From Thermoflexus sp. (GTDB taxonomy: Bacteria; Chloroflexota; Anaerolineae; Aggregatilineales; Aggregatilineaceae), in contig DYGX01000003.1 in the NCBI GenBank assembly GCA_020724465.1, forward strand, positions 151,473 through 215,472: a stretch of 64,000 nt of DNA, in the 5' to 3' direction. Both the position numbers and the translations under genes were made by a program. Under the pieces are notes generated by a model, which saw nothing but the letters and a program-made list of their open reading frames with translations, had not been told where the DNA came from and did no database searches. This document shows, in pieces, positions 39,356 through 48,187 of this stretch. Each line of letters begins with the position of its first letter. Position 1 is the stretch's first letter.

Positions 39356-41029
39356 ATGAGTCGCTTCGCCGTAAAGAGCGCCGGATTGGCCTTCATCGTC
39401 ATCGCCCTGGCGGCGCTGGCCGGCTGCACGCTGAGCCAGGACAGCGCGCCGCGCGTCATTACCGCGACGCCGGCGCTGCTGTTGGCGACCGCGACGGCGG
39501 CCCCGTCTGAAGCCGCCAGCCCGGTCGCCTCGCCGACCGCATCGCCCACCAGCACGCCAACCGAAGCCGCGTCGCCGACGCCATCCGAGCCAACCACGAC
39601 GCCGCTCCCCATCGACACCCCCACCCCAGAGCTCAGTCCCACCCCCTTCCTACTGCCACCCACGCTCGCACCGACGCGCACGCCGTCCATCCCGCCAACC
39701 GTCCCGCCGCTGGACGACGGCAGCGGCCGCGCCATCGCCGGAACCGGGCGCGATCTCTTCGCGATGACCGGGCTGGAGGACATCGACGCGCTGCCGGAAA
39801 CGCTCTACTATCTGGGCGGGGACGCCGGAGCGCCGCAGGTCTGGCGGCTGCAGTGGGGTCTGACAGCGCCGCAGCAGCTCAGCTACACCCCCTGGGGCGT
39901 GATAGCGTACAGCGTCGCGCCGGACGGCACGCTGGCTTATGTGGCGAACAACGGAGAAATGACCATCGGCGGCCTGCCTGTTATCCCGCCTGCCGGGCCG
40001 GATGGAGTCCGGCTGACGTTTCAGGCGCTGGCGTGGTCACCGCTCGGCGGCTGGCTGGCGTACGTGCTGCAGACGCCCGGCATCGAACCGGGCGCCGGGG
40101 GCGATTTCCCCCTGGATGGAGTCTGGCTGCGCGGAACCGATGGCCGCAGCGTGCATGTGGCGCGCAGCAGCGCGAGCGGAACCGACGCGGTGATCTACAC
40201 CGGGCCGCTTCACTGGCGCCCGGACGGCACGGAGATTCTGGTTGGCGCGCGGACCGCGACCGGGTTCGCTGCCGTGCGGATCAACATCTCCGCGGGCGAG
40301 ATCATCCCGGTGTGGAACGAGGCGGCGCTGCCCCCGGGCAGCTATGACGATGCCCGCTGGTCGGCAGACGGCAGCGCGATCATCGCCGCCGGGAGTGGCC
40401 AGGTGCTGCGCATCGAGCCGGACACGCTGGAGACACAAGTGCTGGTCGAGCCAGACGCCGCCCTGCAACCGCGCCTCGCCCAGCAGCTTCCCAACGGCAT
40501 CCTGACGTTCACCGCCCAGCCCGCTGGAGCCGCCGAAACCTGGAGACTCTATGTCAGCGCGCCGGGCCAGGCGGATCCGGCGCCGGTCACCGACCCGCTT
40601 GTAGACGAGGGATGGCTCGAATACCTGTGGGACAGCCGGGGAGAAGAAGCGATCCTGGTGGCGTATGCCTCGCCCGATGCCCCGTACGGTACGCCCTATT
40701 ACCTGGACGCCACAGGCGCTCTGCGCGACCTGTCGCCTGTCCTCGGCGAGATCGCCGCTCCATCCTGGGGTCCGGTCGTGATCCGCACCGACAGCGCGCT
40801 GATCGTCACCGGCGGTGAGCAACCGCTCAACATGCATGCCGCGCCCGGTGGCGCGGCGCTCGCAACCCTGCCGAATGGCACGCTCGTGACGGTGCTCGGC
40901 GGTCCGCGGGTGGTGGATGGGCTGCGCTGGTGGCAGGTGCGCACGGCCAGCGGGGATTCCGGCTGGGTGACCGAAGCCGTGACCGACGAGCGCGGGCGCC
41001 GCGTCCGGACTCTGATCCCGCTGCCCTAG
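39356..41029 (+). CDS. Lipoprotein with beta-propeller and SH3 domains
   Basis: The protein is 557 residues. Signal peptide with lipobox ALAGC (Cys24), a Thr/Pro linker (about 35-120), then a TolB/WD40-like beta-propeller region (repeated SVAPDGTLAYV, WSPLGGWLAYV, WRPDGTEILVG, WSADGSAIIA). A C-terminal SH3b-like domain (about 480-545; LNMHAAPGG, WWQVRTASGDSGWV) ends it. It is an outward-facing envelope protein, probably binding wall material by the SH3 domain. It is monocistronic, between two terminators. Confidence 0.75.
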   Translation: MSRFAVKSAGLAFIVIALAALAGCTLSQDSAPRVITATPALLLATATAAPSEAASPVASPTASPTSTPTEAASPTPSEPTTTPLPIDTPTPELSPTPFLLPPTLAPTRTPSIPPTVPPLDDGSGRAIAGTGRDLFAMTGLEDIDALPETLYYLGGDAGAPQVWRLQWGLTAPQQLSYTPWGVIAYSVAPDGTLAYVANNGEMTIGGLPVIPPAGPDGVRLTFQALAWSPLGGWLAYVLQTPGIEPGAGGDFPLDGVWLRGTDGRSVHVARSSASGTDAVIYTGPLHWRPDGTEILVGARTATGFAAVRINISAGEIIPVWNEAALPPGSYDDARWSADGSAIIAAGSGQVLRIEPDTLETQVLVEPDAALQPRLAQQLPNGILTFTAQPAGAAETWRLYVSAPGQADPAPVTDPLVDEGWLEYLWDSRGEEAILVAYASPDAPYGTPYYLDATGALRDLSPVLGEIAAPSWGPVVIRTDSALIVTGGEQPLNMHAAPGGAALATLPNGTLVTVLGGPRVVDGLRWWQVRTASGDSGWVTEAVTDERGRRVRTLIPLP

Positions 41030-41133
41030 AGCATATGACGGATTCGACATGTGGCGCCGGCCTTGTCCCGCGATCCCGTCTGCCAAGTTCGTATCAGCCT
41101 CGAGCCAGGGCATCCATTGGGACAGAAAAAGCG

Positions 41134-41156
41134 AGGCGGCTCGCGACGAGCCGCCT
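41134..41156. terminator. Bidirectional hairpin terminator
   Basis: A perfect 10-bp stem (aggcggctcg / cgagccgcct) with a 3-nt loop, flanked by an A run before and gaaaaacactttcttt after. It ends the lipoprotein transcript from the left. Confidence 0.7.
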
Positions 41157-41396
41157 GAAAAACACTTTCTTTCAAAACAGTTGCACTAAGTACGTAAAGC
41201 GTTCCAGTTAGACGAGGTGGTCAAAGCTCGCATTTAACGAACTAACTTGTCTAGTTTCTTATGACCCGACTAGTTCACCCAAACGCACTAACGCACAAAA
41301 ACGTGTCTCTTGGCCGATCAAACGCACTTTTCGTCGCTAAATATCTTGAGCACAGCGCAAACTTAGTTAGTCCATAAATCACTATACCATAAAAAA

Positions 41397-41421
41397 CGGC
41401 GGATGCAAGATGTCTCCGCCG
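41397..41421 (-). terminator. Intrinsic terminator of the MBL-fold gene
   Basis: Read on the minus strand, the 7-bp stem cggcgga / tccgccg is followed by TTTTTT. It lies 6 nt past the stop of the gene ending at 41427. Confidence 0.8.
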
Positions 41422-41426
41422 ATTTC

Positions 41427-42047
41427 TTACCGCACCGTTTCGTGCAAAACAACCGAGATCCCGCCGTCCAACGCCCGCTCAAGCATCTGCACGTCGAGCT
41501 GAGTGCCGGCCAGCGTGCCCCAATGGCTTGGGATCACCCAGCGGGGCCGCATGGCGTTCAGGAACTCCGCCGCGCTTTCGGGTGTCATCGTGCCTTGCCC
41601 GGCGGCCACGGGAACAATCGCGATATCGGCCTGCACGTGCTTCATCTCCGGGATGACGTCCGTCAGCCCGGCGTAGTAGATATCGTAGTAATCGAGGGAA
41701 ATGATATACCCCAGCCCACCCTTGGCGACCGGATGGTGTGCCGTGAAGGTGTAGGCCGGGACGGCTGTGATCCGCGCCGGGCCGATGTTGATGCTTTGCC
41801 ACGGGCGCAACACCGACGTGTGCGGACCCAGCACCGCCGCCGCCCCCGCGTTGCCCAGCACGACTGTGTGCGGGCCGCTCAGCTTGTCAATGTCGGCGGG
41901 GGAGCAGTGATCGTATTGATCGGTGGAAACCAGGATGACATCTGCGTGAAAGGCGTTACGCGCGACTCGCCAGGGGTTGATGTAAATCAGAGGGGGACCC
42001 TGAATGCGAAAGCTTCCGTGCCCCAGCCACTCGATTCGATCAATCAT
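41427..42047 (-). CDS. Metallo-beta-lactamase fold protein with altered metal motif
   Basis: The protein is 206 residues from the ATG at 42047. The fold and flanking motifs match the UlaG/UPF0173-like group (IEWLGHGSFRI, YINPWR, GYIISLDYYDIYYAGLTD, PSHWGT). The canonical HxHxDH motif reads TDQYDH (42-47): the first two His are Thr and Gln. A separate His remains in PSHWG. Metal binding and hydrolysis are therefore doubtful. An upstream in-frame start would extend it by 32 codons across the promoter. Confidence 0.8.
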   Translation of the reverse strand: MIDRIEWLGHGSFRIQGPPLIYINPWRVARNAFHADVILVSTDQYDHCSPADIDKLSGPHTVVLGNAGAAAVLGPHTSVLRPWQSINIGPARITAVPAYTFTAHHPVAKGGLGYIISLDYYDIYYAGLTDVIPEMKHVQADIAIVPVAAGQGTMTPESAAEFLNAMRPRWVIPSHWGTLAGTQLDVQMLERALDGGISVVLHETVR

Positions 42048-42096
42048 CAGCGATTCCCGTACACACCGGCAGATAGAGGTTGGGCGATTGCGCGCC

Positions 42097-42102
42097 AGTA
42101 TA
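42097..42102 (-). promoter_or_regulatory. -10 box of the MBL-fold gene
   Basis: The minus strand reads TATACT, giving a leader of about 43 nt to the ATG at 42047. Confidence 0.5.
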
Positions 42103-42214
42103 ACACCCGCACCCAGGGCCGACAACCTACGTTGAGCCAACAAGCGTTAGGATTCCGTTACAAAATCCTAAGCTTTTCCGCCCCTGTCCGGGTATCCCGC
42201 CCAGACGCAATGAG

Positions 42215-42220
42215 TATAAT
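42215..42220 (+). promoter_or_regulatory. -10 box of the aminotransferase operon
   Basis: Perfect TATAAT, 64 nt upstream of the GTG at 42284. The -35 region is weak. Confidence 0.5.
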
Positions 42221-42283
42221 TAGGGCCAGCTTGGGCGTCCACATCGCCCGATTGTGCTCGCACCACGGAATGACGAGGGAATA

Positions 42284-43492
42284 GTGACCAACCAGCCTGC
42301 TTACGATCTCGGGGCAGTCCGCCGGGCCTTTCCAATTGCGGACCGGGTCGTCTATCTCAACCACGCCAGCATTTCGCCTCTGCCGCGCCCGGTGCAGGAC
42401 GCAGCACACGAGGCCGTGGACCGGCTGGCGAGCGAGCCGCTGTCGTTCTTCGTTCCGGCTTCCGCTGACGACCAGCTCGCCGATATCTTCACCCGCTTTT
42501 CGACCAGGCTGGCGTCTTTCATTCACGCCGCGCGCCCGCAAGAGGTGGCCCCCCTGACCAGCACATCCGCCGGCATGAACGCCCTGGCCCGCGCGGTGGA
42601 TTGGTCGCCCGGCGACAACGTCGTGATGTGCGACGTCGAGTTCCCGTCGAATGTGTATCCGTTTATGGCGCTGGCTCGCGAGGGTGTCGAGCTGCGGCTG
42701 GTTCCGGCGGATCAGGGCGGCCTGTCGCTCGACGCGCTGGCGCGGGGCGTCGATGCCCGCACCAGGGTTGTCGTCGTCAGCTCGGTGCAGTTTCTCACCG
42801 GGCACCGCGCCGACCTGGACGCATTGGGCGCATTCTGCCGCGAGCGCGACATCCTCTTCGTCGTCGACGCGATCCAGTCTGCGGGGCACATCCCGGTCGA
42901 CGTGCAGGCCACGCCGATCGATGTGCTGATGGCCGGCGGGCAGAAGTCGCTGATGGCCGCGCCGGGCATGGGCTTTCTATATGTGCGCGAAGCGGTCGCC
43001 GAGCGGCTGCGCGTGGGGCTGGTCGGCGTCAACGCGGTCGAGGGCTGGGAGCACTGGCTGCGCTACGACCTGATCCCTCGCGAGGCAGCCTTGCGCTTCA
43101 TGATGGGCACGGCCAGCCTGATCGACATGGCGGCGCTGCTCGCCAGCGTGCGCTTCCTGAGCGACCTCGGCTTGGCCAACATCCAGGCGTGGACCTCGCA
43201 TCTGGCAGCCGTGGCGATGGACGACTTGAGCGCGCGCGGCTACGAGGTGATCACCCCGCGCGATCCGGCGTTGCACGGCCCGATTGCCACTTTCCGCGTG
43301 CCCGGCCGCGACCTGGACCAGGCCAGCCGGATGGCGAGCGCCTATCTTGCCGCGCTCAAGGCGGCGAACATTCGCATCACCAAGCACCTGGATGCCGGCG
43401 GCTGGCCGTACATCCGGCTGTCGATGCACTGCTATAACACCGAAGATGAAGTTCTGCGCGTTGGTGCTGTTTTGGAGGATGTCACCCTATGA
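42284..43492 (+). CDS. Class V aminotransferase / cysteine desulfurase-like protein
   Basis: The protein is 402 residues. Fold-type I PLP motifs are visible: LTSTSAGMNALA for cofactor phosphate, VVDAIQSAGHIPVD with the Asp that contacts the pyridine ring, and GGQKSLMAAPG with the Schiff-base Lys. No Cys-containing active loop typical of IscS/SufS is evident near the C terminus, so it is more like the isopenicillin-N-epimerase or SPT-like branch. Substrate is unknown. The GTG has GAGGGA upstream. Its stop overlaps the AAA ATPase start (ATGA). Confidence 0.8.
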   Translation: MTNQPAYDLGAVRRAFPIADRVVYLNHASISPLPRPVQDAAHEAVDRLASEPLSFFVPASADDQLADIFTRFSTRLASFIHAARPQEVAPLTSTSAGMNALARAVDWSPGDNVVMCDVEFPSNVYPFMALAREGVELRLVPADQGGLSLDALARGVDARTRVVVVSSVQFLTGHRADLDALGAFCRERDILFVVDAIQSAGHIPVDVQATPIDVLMAGGQKSLMAAPGMGFLYVREAVAERLRVGLVGVNAVEGWEHWLRYDLIPREAALRFMMGTASLIDMAALLASVRFLSDLGLANIQAWTSHLAAVAMDDLSARGYEVITPRDPALHGPIATFRVPGRDLDQASRMASAYLAALKAANIRITKHLDAGGWPYIRLSMHCYNTEDEVLRVGAVLEDVTL

Positions 43493-44820
43493 CCCGGCAG
43501 CCCCCTGCTACCCCGGCGCGCTCTCAGAGCGGGCCGTGGTCGCCACCCCCGATCCGCACCCTGAAGGATGTCGGTCTCAACATCGGCATACTCTCGGACC
43601 TGGCGATCAAGACGCTGTATTTCGGCGGCTATCTTTCCGGCAATGACGTCGCCGACCAGATGCATTTGCCGTTCACCGGTGTCGTCGAGTTTGTGCTGGA
43701 AACACTCAAGCGCGAGAAATTCGTCGAGGTGCGCGGCGGCGGGGGCCTTGGCTCCGGGGCCTACGAGTATGTGCTGACCGCGCGCGGACTGGAAAAAGCG
43801 CACGAGGCGTTGGCGCGCACCCAGTACGCCGGGCCGTGCCCGGTCACGTTGGAGCAGTACGTGGCGGCGATGAACGCGCAGGCCCGCGCCCGGCTGACCG
43901 TTCACCGCGACACGCTCGAAAAGGCGCTGCGCGGCATGACCCTCGGCGAGGACATGTACGGGCGCATCGGGCCGGCGGTGAACTCCGGCAAGGCGATCTT
44001 CATGTACGGCCCGCCTGGCAACGGTAAGACCACCATCGCGCAGAAGGTCGGCGCGATGATCCTCGGCGCGCCGATGTGGATCCCCTACGCCGTCGACGTG
44101 GACGGGCAGGTGGTGCGTGTCTTCGACAACATCAATCACCAGGTCCTGCCCGACAACGACGATCCGCAGCGCCGCGCCACCGCGACCGGCGAGCGCCGCG
44201 ACCCGCGCTGGCTGCGCATCCGCCGCCCGGTGATCATGGTCGGCGGCGAGCTGACCCTGGAGACGCTGGACCTGGTCTACGACCCGATCAACAAATACTA
44301 CGAAGCGCCCTTCCAGATGAAGGCCAACGGTGGCATGTTCCTGATCGATGACTTCGGGCGCCAGCAGGTTCGCCCGCGCGACCTGCTCAATCGCTGGATC
44401 GTGCCGCTCGAAAGCCGCGTGGATTTTCTGACGCTGTCCACCGGGCGCAAAATCGAAATCCCGTTCAACGTGCTGATCGTCTTCAGCACCAACATGCCGC
44501 CCGCCGACCTGGTGGACGAAGCATTCCTGCGCCGCATCCCGCACAAGATCGAGGTCGGCGACCCGACACCCGAACAGTTCCGCGAGATCTTCATCAAAGT
44601 CTGCGAGTCCCGCCACATCCCCTTCGACGATCGCGCGTTGAACTATCTGATCCAGGAGTGGTACGTCAAGGCCAACCGCAACCTGCGCGCCGTTCACCCG
44701 CGCGACATCGTCGAGCAGCTGATCGACATTGCCCGCTACCAGAACACGCCGCCCGCGCTGACGAAAGAGCTGCTCGACCGCGCGGCGTCTGCCTATTTTG
44801 TTGACCTGGACGCCTACTAG
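43489..44820 (+). CDS. AAA-type ATPase with N-terminal winged helix
   Basis: The protein is 443 residues. An N-terminal wHTH-like region (about 35-105; GVVEFVLETLKREKFVEV) precedes the ATPase with Walker A GPPGNGKT (174-181), Walker B-like MFLIDDFGRQ, a sensor-type IVFSTNMPP and an Arg-finger candidate FLRRIPHKI. A helical lid follows. The family is common in bacteria but its client is unknown. It is translationally coupled to the aminotransferase. Confidence 0.8.
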   Translation: MTRQPPATPARSQSGPWSPPPIRTLKDVGLNIGILSDLAIKTLYFGGYLSGNDVADQMHLPFTGVVEFVLETLKREKFVEVRGGGGLGSGAYEYVLTARGLEKAHEALARTQYAGPCPVTLEQYVAAMNAQARARLTVHRDTLEKALRGMTLGEDMYGRIGPAVNSGKAIFMYGPPGNGKTTIAQKVGAMILGAPMWIPYAVDVDGQVVRVFDNINHQVLPDNDDPQRRATATGERRDPRWLRIRRPVIMVGGELTLETLDLVYDPINKYYEAPFQMKANGGMFLIDDFGRQQVRPRDLLNRWIVPLESRVDFLTLSTGRKIEIPFNVLIVFSTNMPPADLVDEAFLRRIPHKIEVGDPTPEQFREIFIKVCESRHIPFDDRALNYLIQEWYVKANRNLRAVHPRDIVEQLIDIARYQNTPPALTKELLDRAASAYFVDLDAY

Positions 44821-44848
44821 GCGCGACGCTACTCAGGCTGCTTTCCAG

Positions 44849-44880
44849 GAGCGCGCAGGTCTGCGCGCTCTGCTTTTCTT
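44849..44880 (+). terminator. Intrinsic terminator after the AAA ATPase gene
   Basis: A 9-bp stem (gagcgcgca / tgcgcgctc) with a 4-nt loop is followed by tgcttttctt. Confidence 0.8.
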
Positions 44881-44910
44881 CCGCTCAACCCGCCGAACCT
44901 GCCCCGGTCC

Positions 44911-44919
44911 TGCTATATT
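44911..44919 (+). promoter_or_regulatory. Extended -10 promoter of the BNR-repeat gene
   Basis: TGC followed by TATATT (44914-44919), 34 nt before the ATG. Confidence 0.55.
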
Positions 44920-44952
44920 CTATACCTGCGAACAGAGTCAACGGAGAACCTC

Positions 44953-45957
44953 ATGAACGCAACTGTCTTTATCGCCCCCACAGGTCCGGGACTGGCCCGC
45001 GCCACACGCCAGGTGGACGACACGTGGACGGTCGAAGCCGTGCTTCCGGACCTGGACGTCCGCTCTCTCGCCGTCGATCCCCATCATCCGGATACGCTGT
45101 TGGCAGGGACGCAGGGGCGGGGTCTGTGGCGCTCAACCGATCGCGGCGCAAGCTGGCAACCCCACGCGCTCGACGGGCAGATCGTCAAATCCATCACGGT
45201 CAGCCGCGCCGTGCCTGGCCTGATGGCCGCCGGCACCAAGCCGCCGCATATCCTGCTGTCGCGCGATGGCGGCGCGACCTGGCACGAACTGGACGCGTTC
45301 CGCCGGATTCGCTCGCGCCGCCTCTGGTTCTCTCCGGCAGAAGCGCCGGGGACCGCCTATGTGCTTGGCCTGGCGCTGTCGCCGGTTGATCCCGACGTGA
45401 TCGTCGTCGGGATCGAGGCGGGCGCGACCGTTGCCTCGTTCGACGGTGGGCAGACGTGGACCAACCATATTCCCGGCTCGATCCGCGACTGTCACTCGCT
45501 AACCTTCCACACCACCGACGGCAACTGGGTATATGAAGCCGGGGGGTCGGGCGCGGGCGCCGCGTTCAGCCACGATGGCGGGCGCACCTGGCAGCAGACC
45601 GGCGAGGGGATGGATCGCCATTACGGTTGGGCAGTTGGTGCTGACCCTGCCGAGCCGGATCTGTGGTATGCTTCAACATCGCCCGGCCCGCGCAAAGCGC
45701 ACCAGGCCGGCCATGCCGAAGCGCACATCTACCGGGCGCGCGGCGGCGGCCCCTGGCAGAAGCTGGGCGGCGGCCTGCCGGACCCGCTGATGGATATGCC
45801 CTACGCGCTGCTGACCGACCCGCGCGCGCCGGGCCATGTCTACGCCGGGCTGCATGGGGGCGCAGTCTGGTTCTCGGCGGACCACGGCGACCACTGGGAG
45901 CCGCTTCCGGTGCGCCTGCCACAGATCGACAGAACCATGATTGCGCTCTTTGACTGA
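44953..45957 (+). CDS. BNR/Asp-box beta-propeller protein
   Basis: The protein is 334 residues with five Asp-box motifs of SxDxGxxW type (STDRGASW, SRDGGATW, SFDGGQTW, SHDGGRTW, SADHGDHW), as in sialidase-like and photosystem-assembly (Ycf48-like) propellers. There is no signal peptide, so it is probably cytoplasmic. Enzyme activity cannot be inferred from these repeats. It is 33 nt upstream of the NAD(P)HX repair gene and may share its transcript. Confidence 0.8.
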   Translation: MNATVFIAPTGPGLARATRQVDDTWTVEAVLPDLDVRSLAVDPHHPDTLLAGTQGRGLWRSTDRGASWQPHALDGQIVKSITVSRAVPGLMAAGTKPPHILLSRDGGATWHELDAFRRIRSRRLWFSPAEAPGTAYVLGLALSPVDPDVIVVGIEAGATVASFDGGQTWTNHIPGSIRDCHSLTFHTTDGNWVYEAGGSGAGAAFSHDGGRTWQQTGEGMDRHYGWAVGADPAEPDLWYASTSPGPRKAHQAGHAEAHIYRARGGGPWQKLGGGLPDPLMDMPYALLTDPRAPGHVYAGLHGGAVWFSADHGDHWEPLPVRLPQIDRTMIALFD

Positions 45958-45990
45958 TCGCACAGATCGCTCAACGAGGTGAGGCGTTGT

Positions 45991-47715
45991 ATGGCCAAGA
46001 TTGTCACCGCTGAACAAATGCGCGCTATCGAACAAGCATCCGACGCCAGAGGGCACACCTACGCCGACATGATGGAACTGGCCGGGCGCGCTGTGGCGCG
46101 GCGCGTGGCCGAGCTGCTGGCCGGGATCGAGCAGCCCCGCGTCGCGATTCTGGTCGGACCCGGCAACAACGGCGGGGATGGGCTGGTTGCCGGGCGCGTG
46201 CTGCTCGAAACGCTGGAAGGCGCCAGCGTGGGCGTTTATCTGCTCAAGCCGCGCGATCCCGACGACGACCCCGTCTTTTCCGCTGCGCAGCAAGCCGGCG
46301 CATTCGTGGCCGACGCAGAAAACGACGCTGCGCAGGGCTACCGTGTGCTGCAGAATCTGGTCGCTAACGCGGACGTGCTGATCGACGCGCTGTTTGGCAC
46401 CAGCGTTCGCCTGCCCATCAAAGGCGAGGCGGCCAAGGTGCTCCAGGCCGTGCGCAAGGCGCTGATCGCGCGCGAAGCCGAGACGCTGCGCCCGCCCCTG
46501 GTTACCCCCGCCCATCCGCGCGACCCGGGTCGCGCACGCCGCCCGCTGATCGTCGCGGTTGATCTCCCCAGCGGGCTGGACCCCGACACGGGCGAGATCG
46601 ACAAGGCGACGCTGGCGGCCGACGAGACCATCACGTTCGCCGCCGCCAAGCCCGGCCTGCTCACCTTCCCCGGCGCCGAGGCGGTCGGCGTGCTGCACAT
46701 TGCCGACATCGGCCTGCCCGAACGCCTGGACGAGCTGGAACAGGTATCCCTGACGTTGATCGATGCGGGCGAGGTTGGCGCCCGGCTGCCCCAGCGCCCG
46801 CGCGACAGCCATAAGGGGACGTTCGGCAAAGCGATGGTCGTCGCGGGCAGCCTGACTTACACCGGTGCCGCCTACCTGGCCGCTGCCGCCGCCTATCGCT
46901 CCGGCGCGGGTCTGGTGACCGTCGGCGCACCGCAAATCATCGTACCGGTGCTGGCCGGGATGCTGCCCGAAGCGACCTGGATCCTGCTGCCGCACGACCT
47001 GGGCGTGCTCAACGAGGCGGCGGTCAAAGTGCTGCGCAAAGAGCTTGAGGGGTACACGTCGCTGCTGCTGGGGCCGGGCTTCGGGCGCGAGGAAACGACC
47101 GGCGAGTTCCTGCGCGAGCTGCTGCGCCCGCGCGAGGAACGCCGCCCGGAGCGGATCATCGGGTTCGTGCGCGTCGCCGGGGTCGAGGTCGAAGCGCCGG
47201 AAGAAGATTTGGGCGCGCTGCCGCCCCTGGTCATCGACGCCGACGGGCTAAACCTGCTGGCCGGGATCGAGGACTGGCCCGCGCTGCTGCCGCCCAACAC
47301 GATCCTCACACCCCACCCCGGCGAATTCGCCCGCCTCTCCGGGCTGGAGATCGCCGAGATCCAGGCGGACCGTCTGGCGCACGCGCGTGACAAAGCCGCT
47401 GCCTGGAACGCGATCGTCGTGCTCAAGGGCGCGTTCACCGTCGTCGCCGCGCCTGATGGCCGCGCCGCCATCGCGCCATTCGCCTCGGCGGCGCTGGCCC
47501 GCGCCGGAACAGGCGACGTGCTGAGCGGGATCATCGCCGGGCTGCTCGCTCAGGGTCTGGAGCCGTTCGACGCGGCCCTGTGCGCCGTGTGGCTGCACGG
47601 CGCTGCAGGAGAGCGCGCCGCCGGGCAGATCGGGACAACTGCCGGCGTCGTCGCCGGCGACCTGCTGGAACACCTGCCGGGAGCCTTTGCCGACGCCGAG
47701 CGCGCCCGGCACTGA
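45991..47715 (+). CDS. nnr: Bifunctional NAD(P)H-hydrate epimerase / ADP-dependent dehydratase
   Basis: The protein is 574 residues. The N-terminal epimerase (about 1-245; VGPGNNGGDG, VDLPSGLDPDTG) is fused to a C-terminal dehydratase (about 275-560; SHKGTFGKAMVVAGS, TPHPGEFARL, AGTGDVLSGIIAG). Together they repair hydrated NADH and NADPH. The dehydratase carries an acidic insertion around 385-410 (VEVEAPEEDLG). The ATG at 45991 has GAGGTGAGG upstream. Confidence 0.95.
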   Translation: MAKIVTAEQMRAIEQASDARGHTYADMMELAGRAVARRVAELLAGIEQPRVAILVGPGNNGGDGLVAGRVLLETLEGASVGVYLLKPRDPDDDPVFSAAQQAGAFVADAENDAAQGYRVLQNLVANADVLIDALFGTSVRLPIKGEAAKVLQAVRKALIAREAETLRPPLVTPAHPRDPGRARRPLIVAVDLPSGLDPDTGEIDKATLAADETITFAAAKPGLLTFPGAEAVGVLHIADIGLPERLDELEQVSLTLIDAGEVGARLPQRPRDSHKGTFGKAMVVAGSLTYTGAAYLAAAAAYRSGAGLVTVGAPQIIVPVLAGMLPEATWILLPHDLGVLNEAAVKVLRKELEGYTSLLLGPGFGREETTGEFLRELLRPREERRPERIIGFVRVAGVEVEAPEEDLGALPPLVIDADGLNLLAGIEDWPALLPPNTILTPHPGEFARLSGLEIAEIQADRLAHARDKAAAWNAIVVLKGAFTVVAAPDGRAAIAPFASAALARAGTGDVLSGIIAGLLAQGLEPFDAALCAVWLHGAAGERAAGQIGTTAGVVAGDLLEHLPGAFADAERARH

Positions 47716-47754
47716 TGCGGCGATCCGGCTCGCCAGACACCGAGGGAAAACACA

Positions 47755-47785
47755 GCGGCGGTTCCCCCGTGCGAGGAACCGCCGC
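47755..47785. terminator. Bidirectional hairpin terminator
   Basis: A perfect 11-bp stem (gcggcggttcc / ggaaccgccgc) with a 9-nt loop between convergent genes, flanked by gaaaacaca and tgtctttcc. Confidence 0.75.
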
Positions 47786-47813
47786 CTGTCTTTCCACAGA
47801 TCGCGCCATGCCC

Positions 47814-48173
47814 TCAAGGCTGCGCCCCGCCGCGCCGCCGCGCCGCAATCGCCCGGCCCTCTTCCAGCGCCGCACTGATCGACTCGCTGCCGCGCACTTT
47901 GCTTTGAAGCTGCCCCACCTGCGCGCCGATCTGGTCCTGAAGCTGTTCAACCTGCTCGCCGACCTCTTCGCCGATGCGCGCCGGGAGACGGGTCACCTGC
48001 TGCGCGGCGCGCTCGGCCCTGTACACCATCACCCGCCCCTTCTGGCGGATCTCCTGGCGCAGCGCCCGCCCGCTGCGCGGGCTGAGCCAGGCCGCAATCG
48101 GGGCGCTCAGAAACAGGCCCAGCAGCAGCCCGCCCAGGAAGCTCCGCGCCTCGCCATCGTCATACTTCGCCAT
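47814..48173 (-). CDS. YtxH-like membrane-associated protein
   Basis: The protein is 119 residues. It has an N-terminal hydrophobic helix (FLGGLLLGLFLSAPIAAWL), the SPRSGRALRQEI motif of the YtxH family, and an amphipathic helical tail. YtxH proteins are linked to stress response, but their role is unknown. AGGAG precedes the ATG. It lies downstream of the 48188 gene in the same operon. Confidence 0.75.
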   Translation of the reverse strand: MAKYDDGEARSFLGGLLLGLFLSAPIAAWLSPRSGRALRQEIRQKGRVMVYRAERAAQQVTRLPARIGEEVGEQVEQLQDQIGAQVGQLQSKVRGSESISAALEEGRAIAARRRGGAQP

Positions 48174-48187
48174 CGGTCATCTCCTCG

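Larger units (their letters stand above)
41030..41426. other. AT-rich non-coding island
   Basis: 397 bases without a gene between convergent genes. Bases about 41160-41395 are far richer in A+T than the surroundings and contain three AACGCAC heptamers (41282, 41290, 41321). Related short words (ACTAGTT, CTAGTTT, TTAGTTAGT) are scattered from 41230 to 41370. It is bounded by two hairpin terminators. No open frame with a ribosome site is visible. Confidence 0.6.

Noticed and set aside
41160-41396. AT-rich island as a replication origin
   Set aside because: No DnaA-box-like TTATCCACA sequences and no dnaA or dnaN genes nearby.
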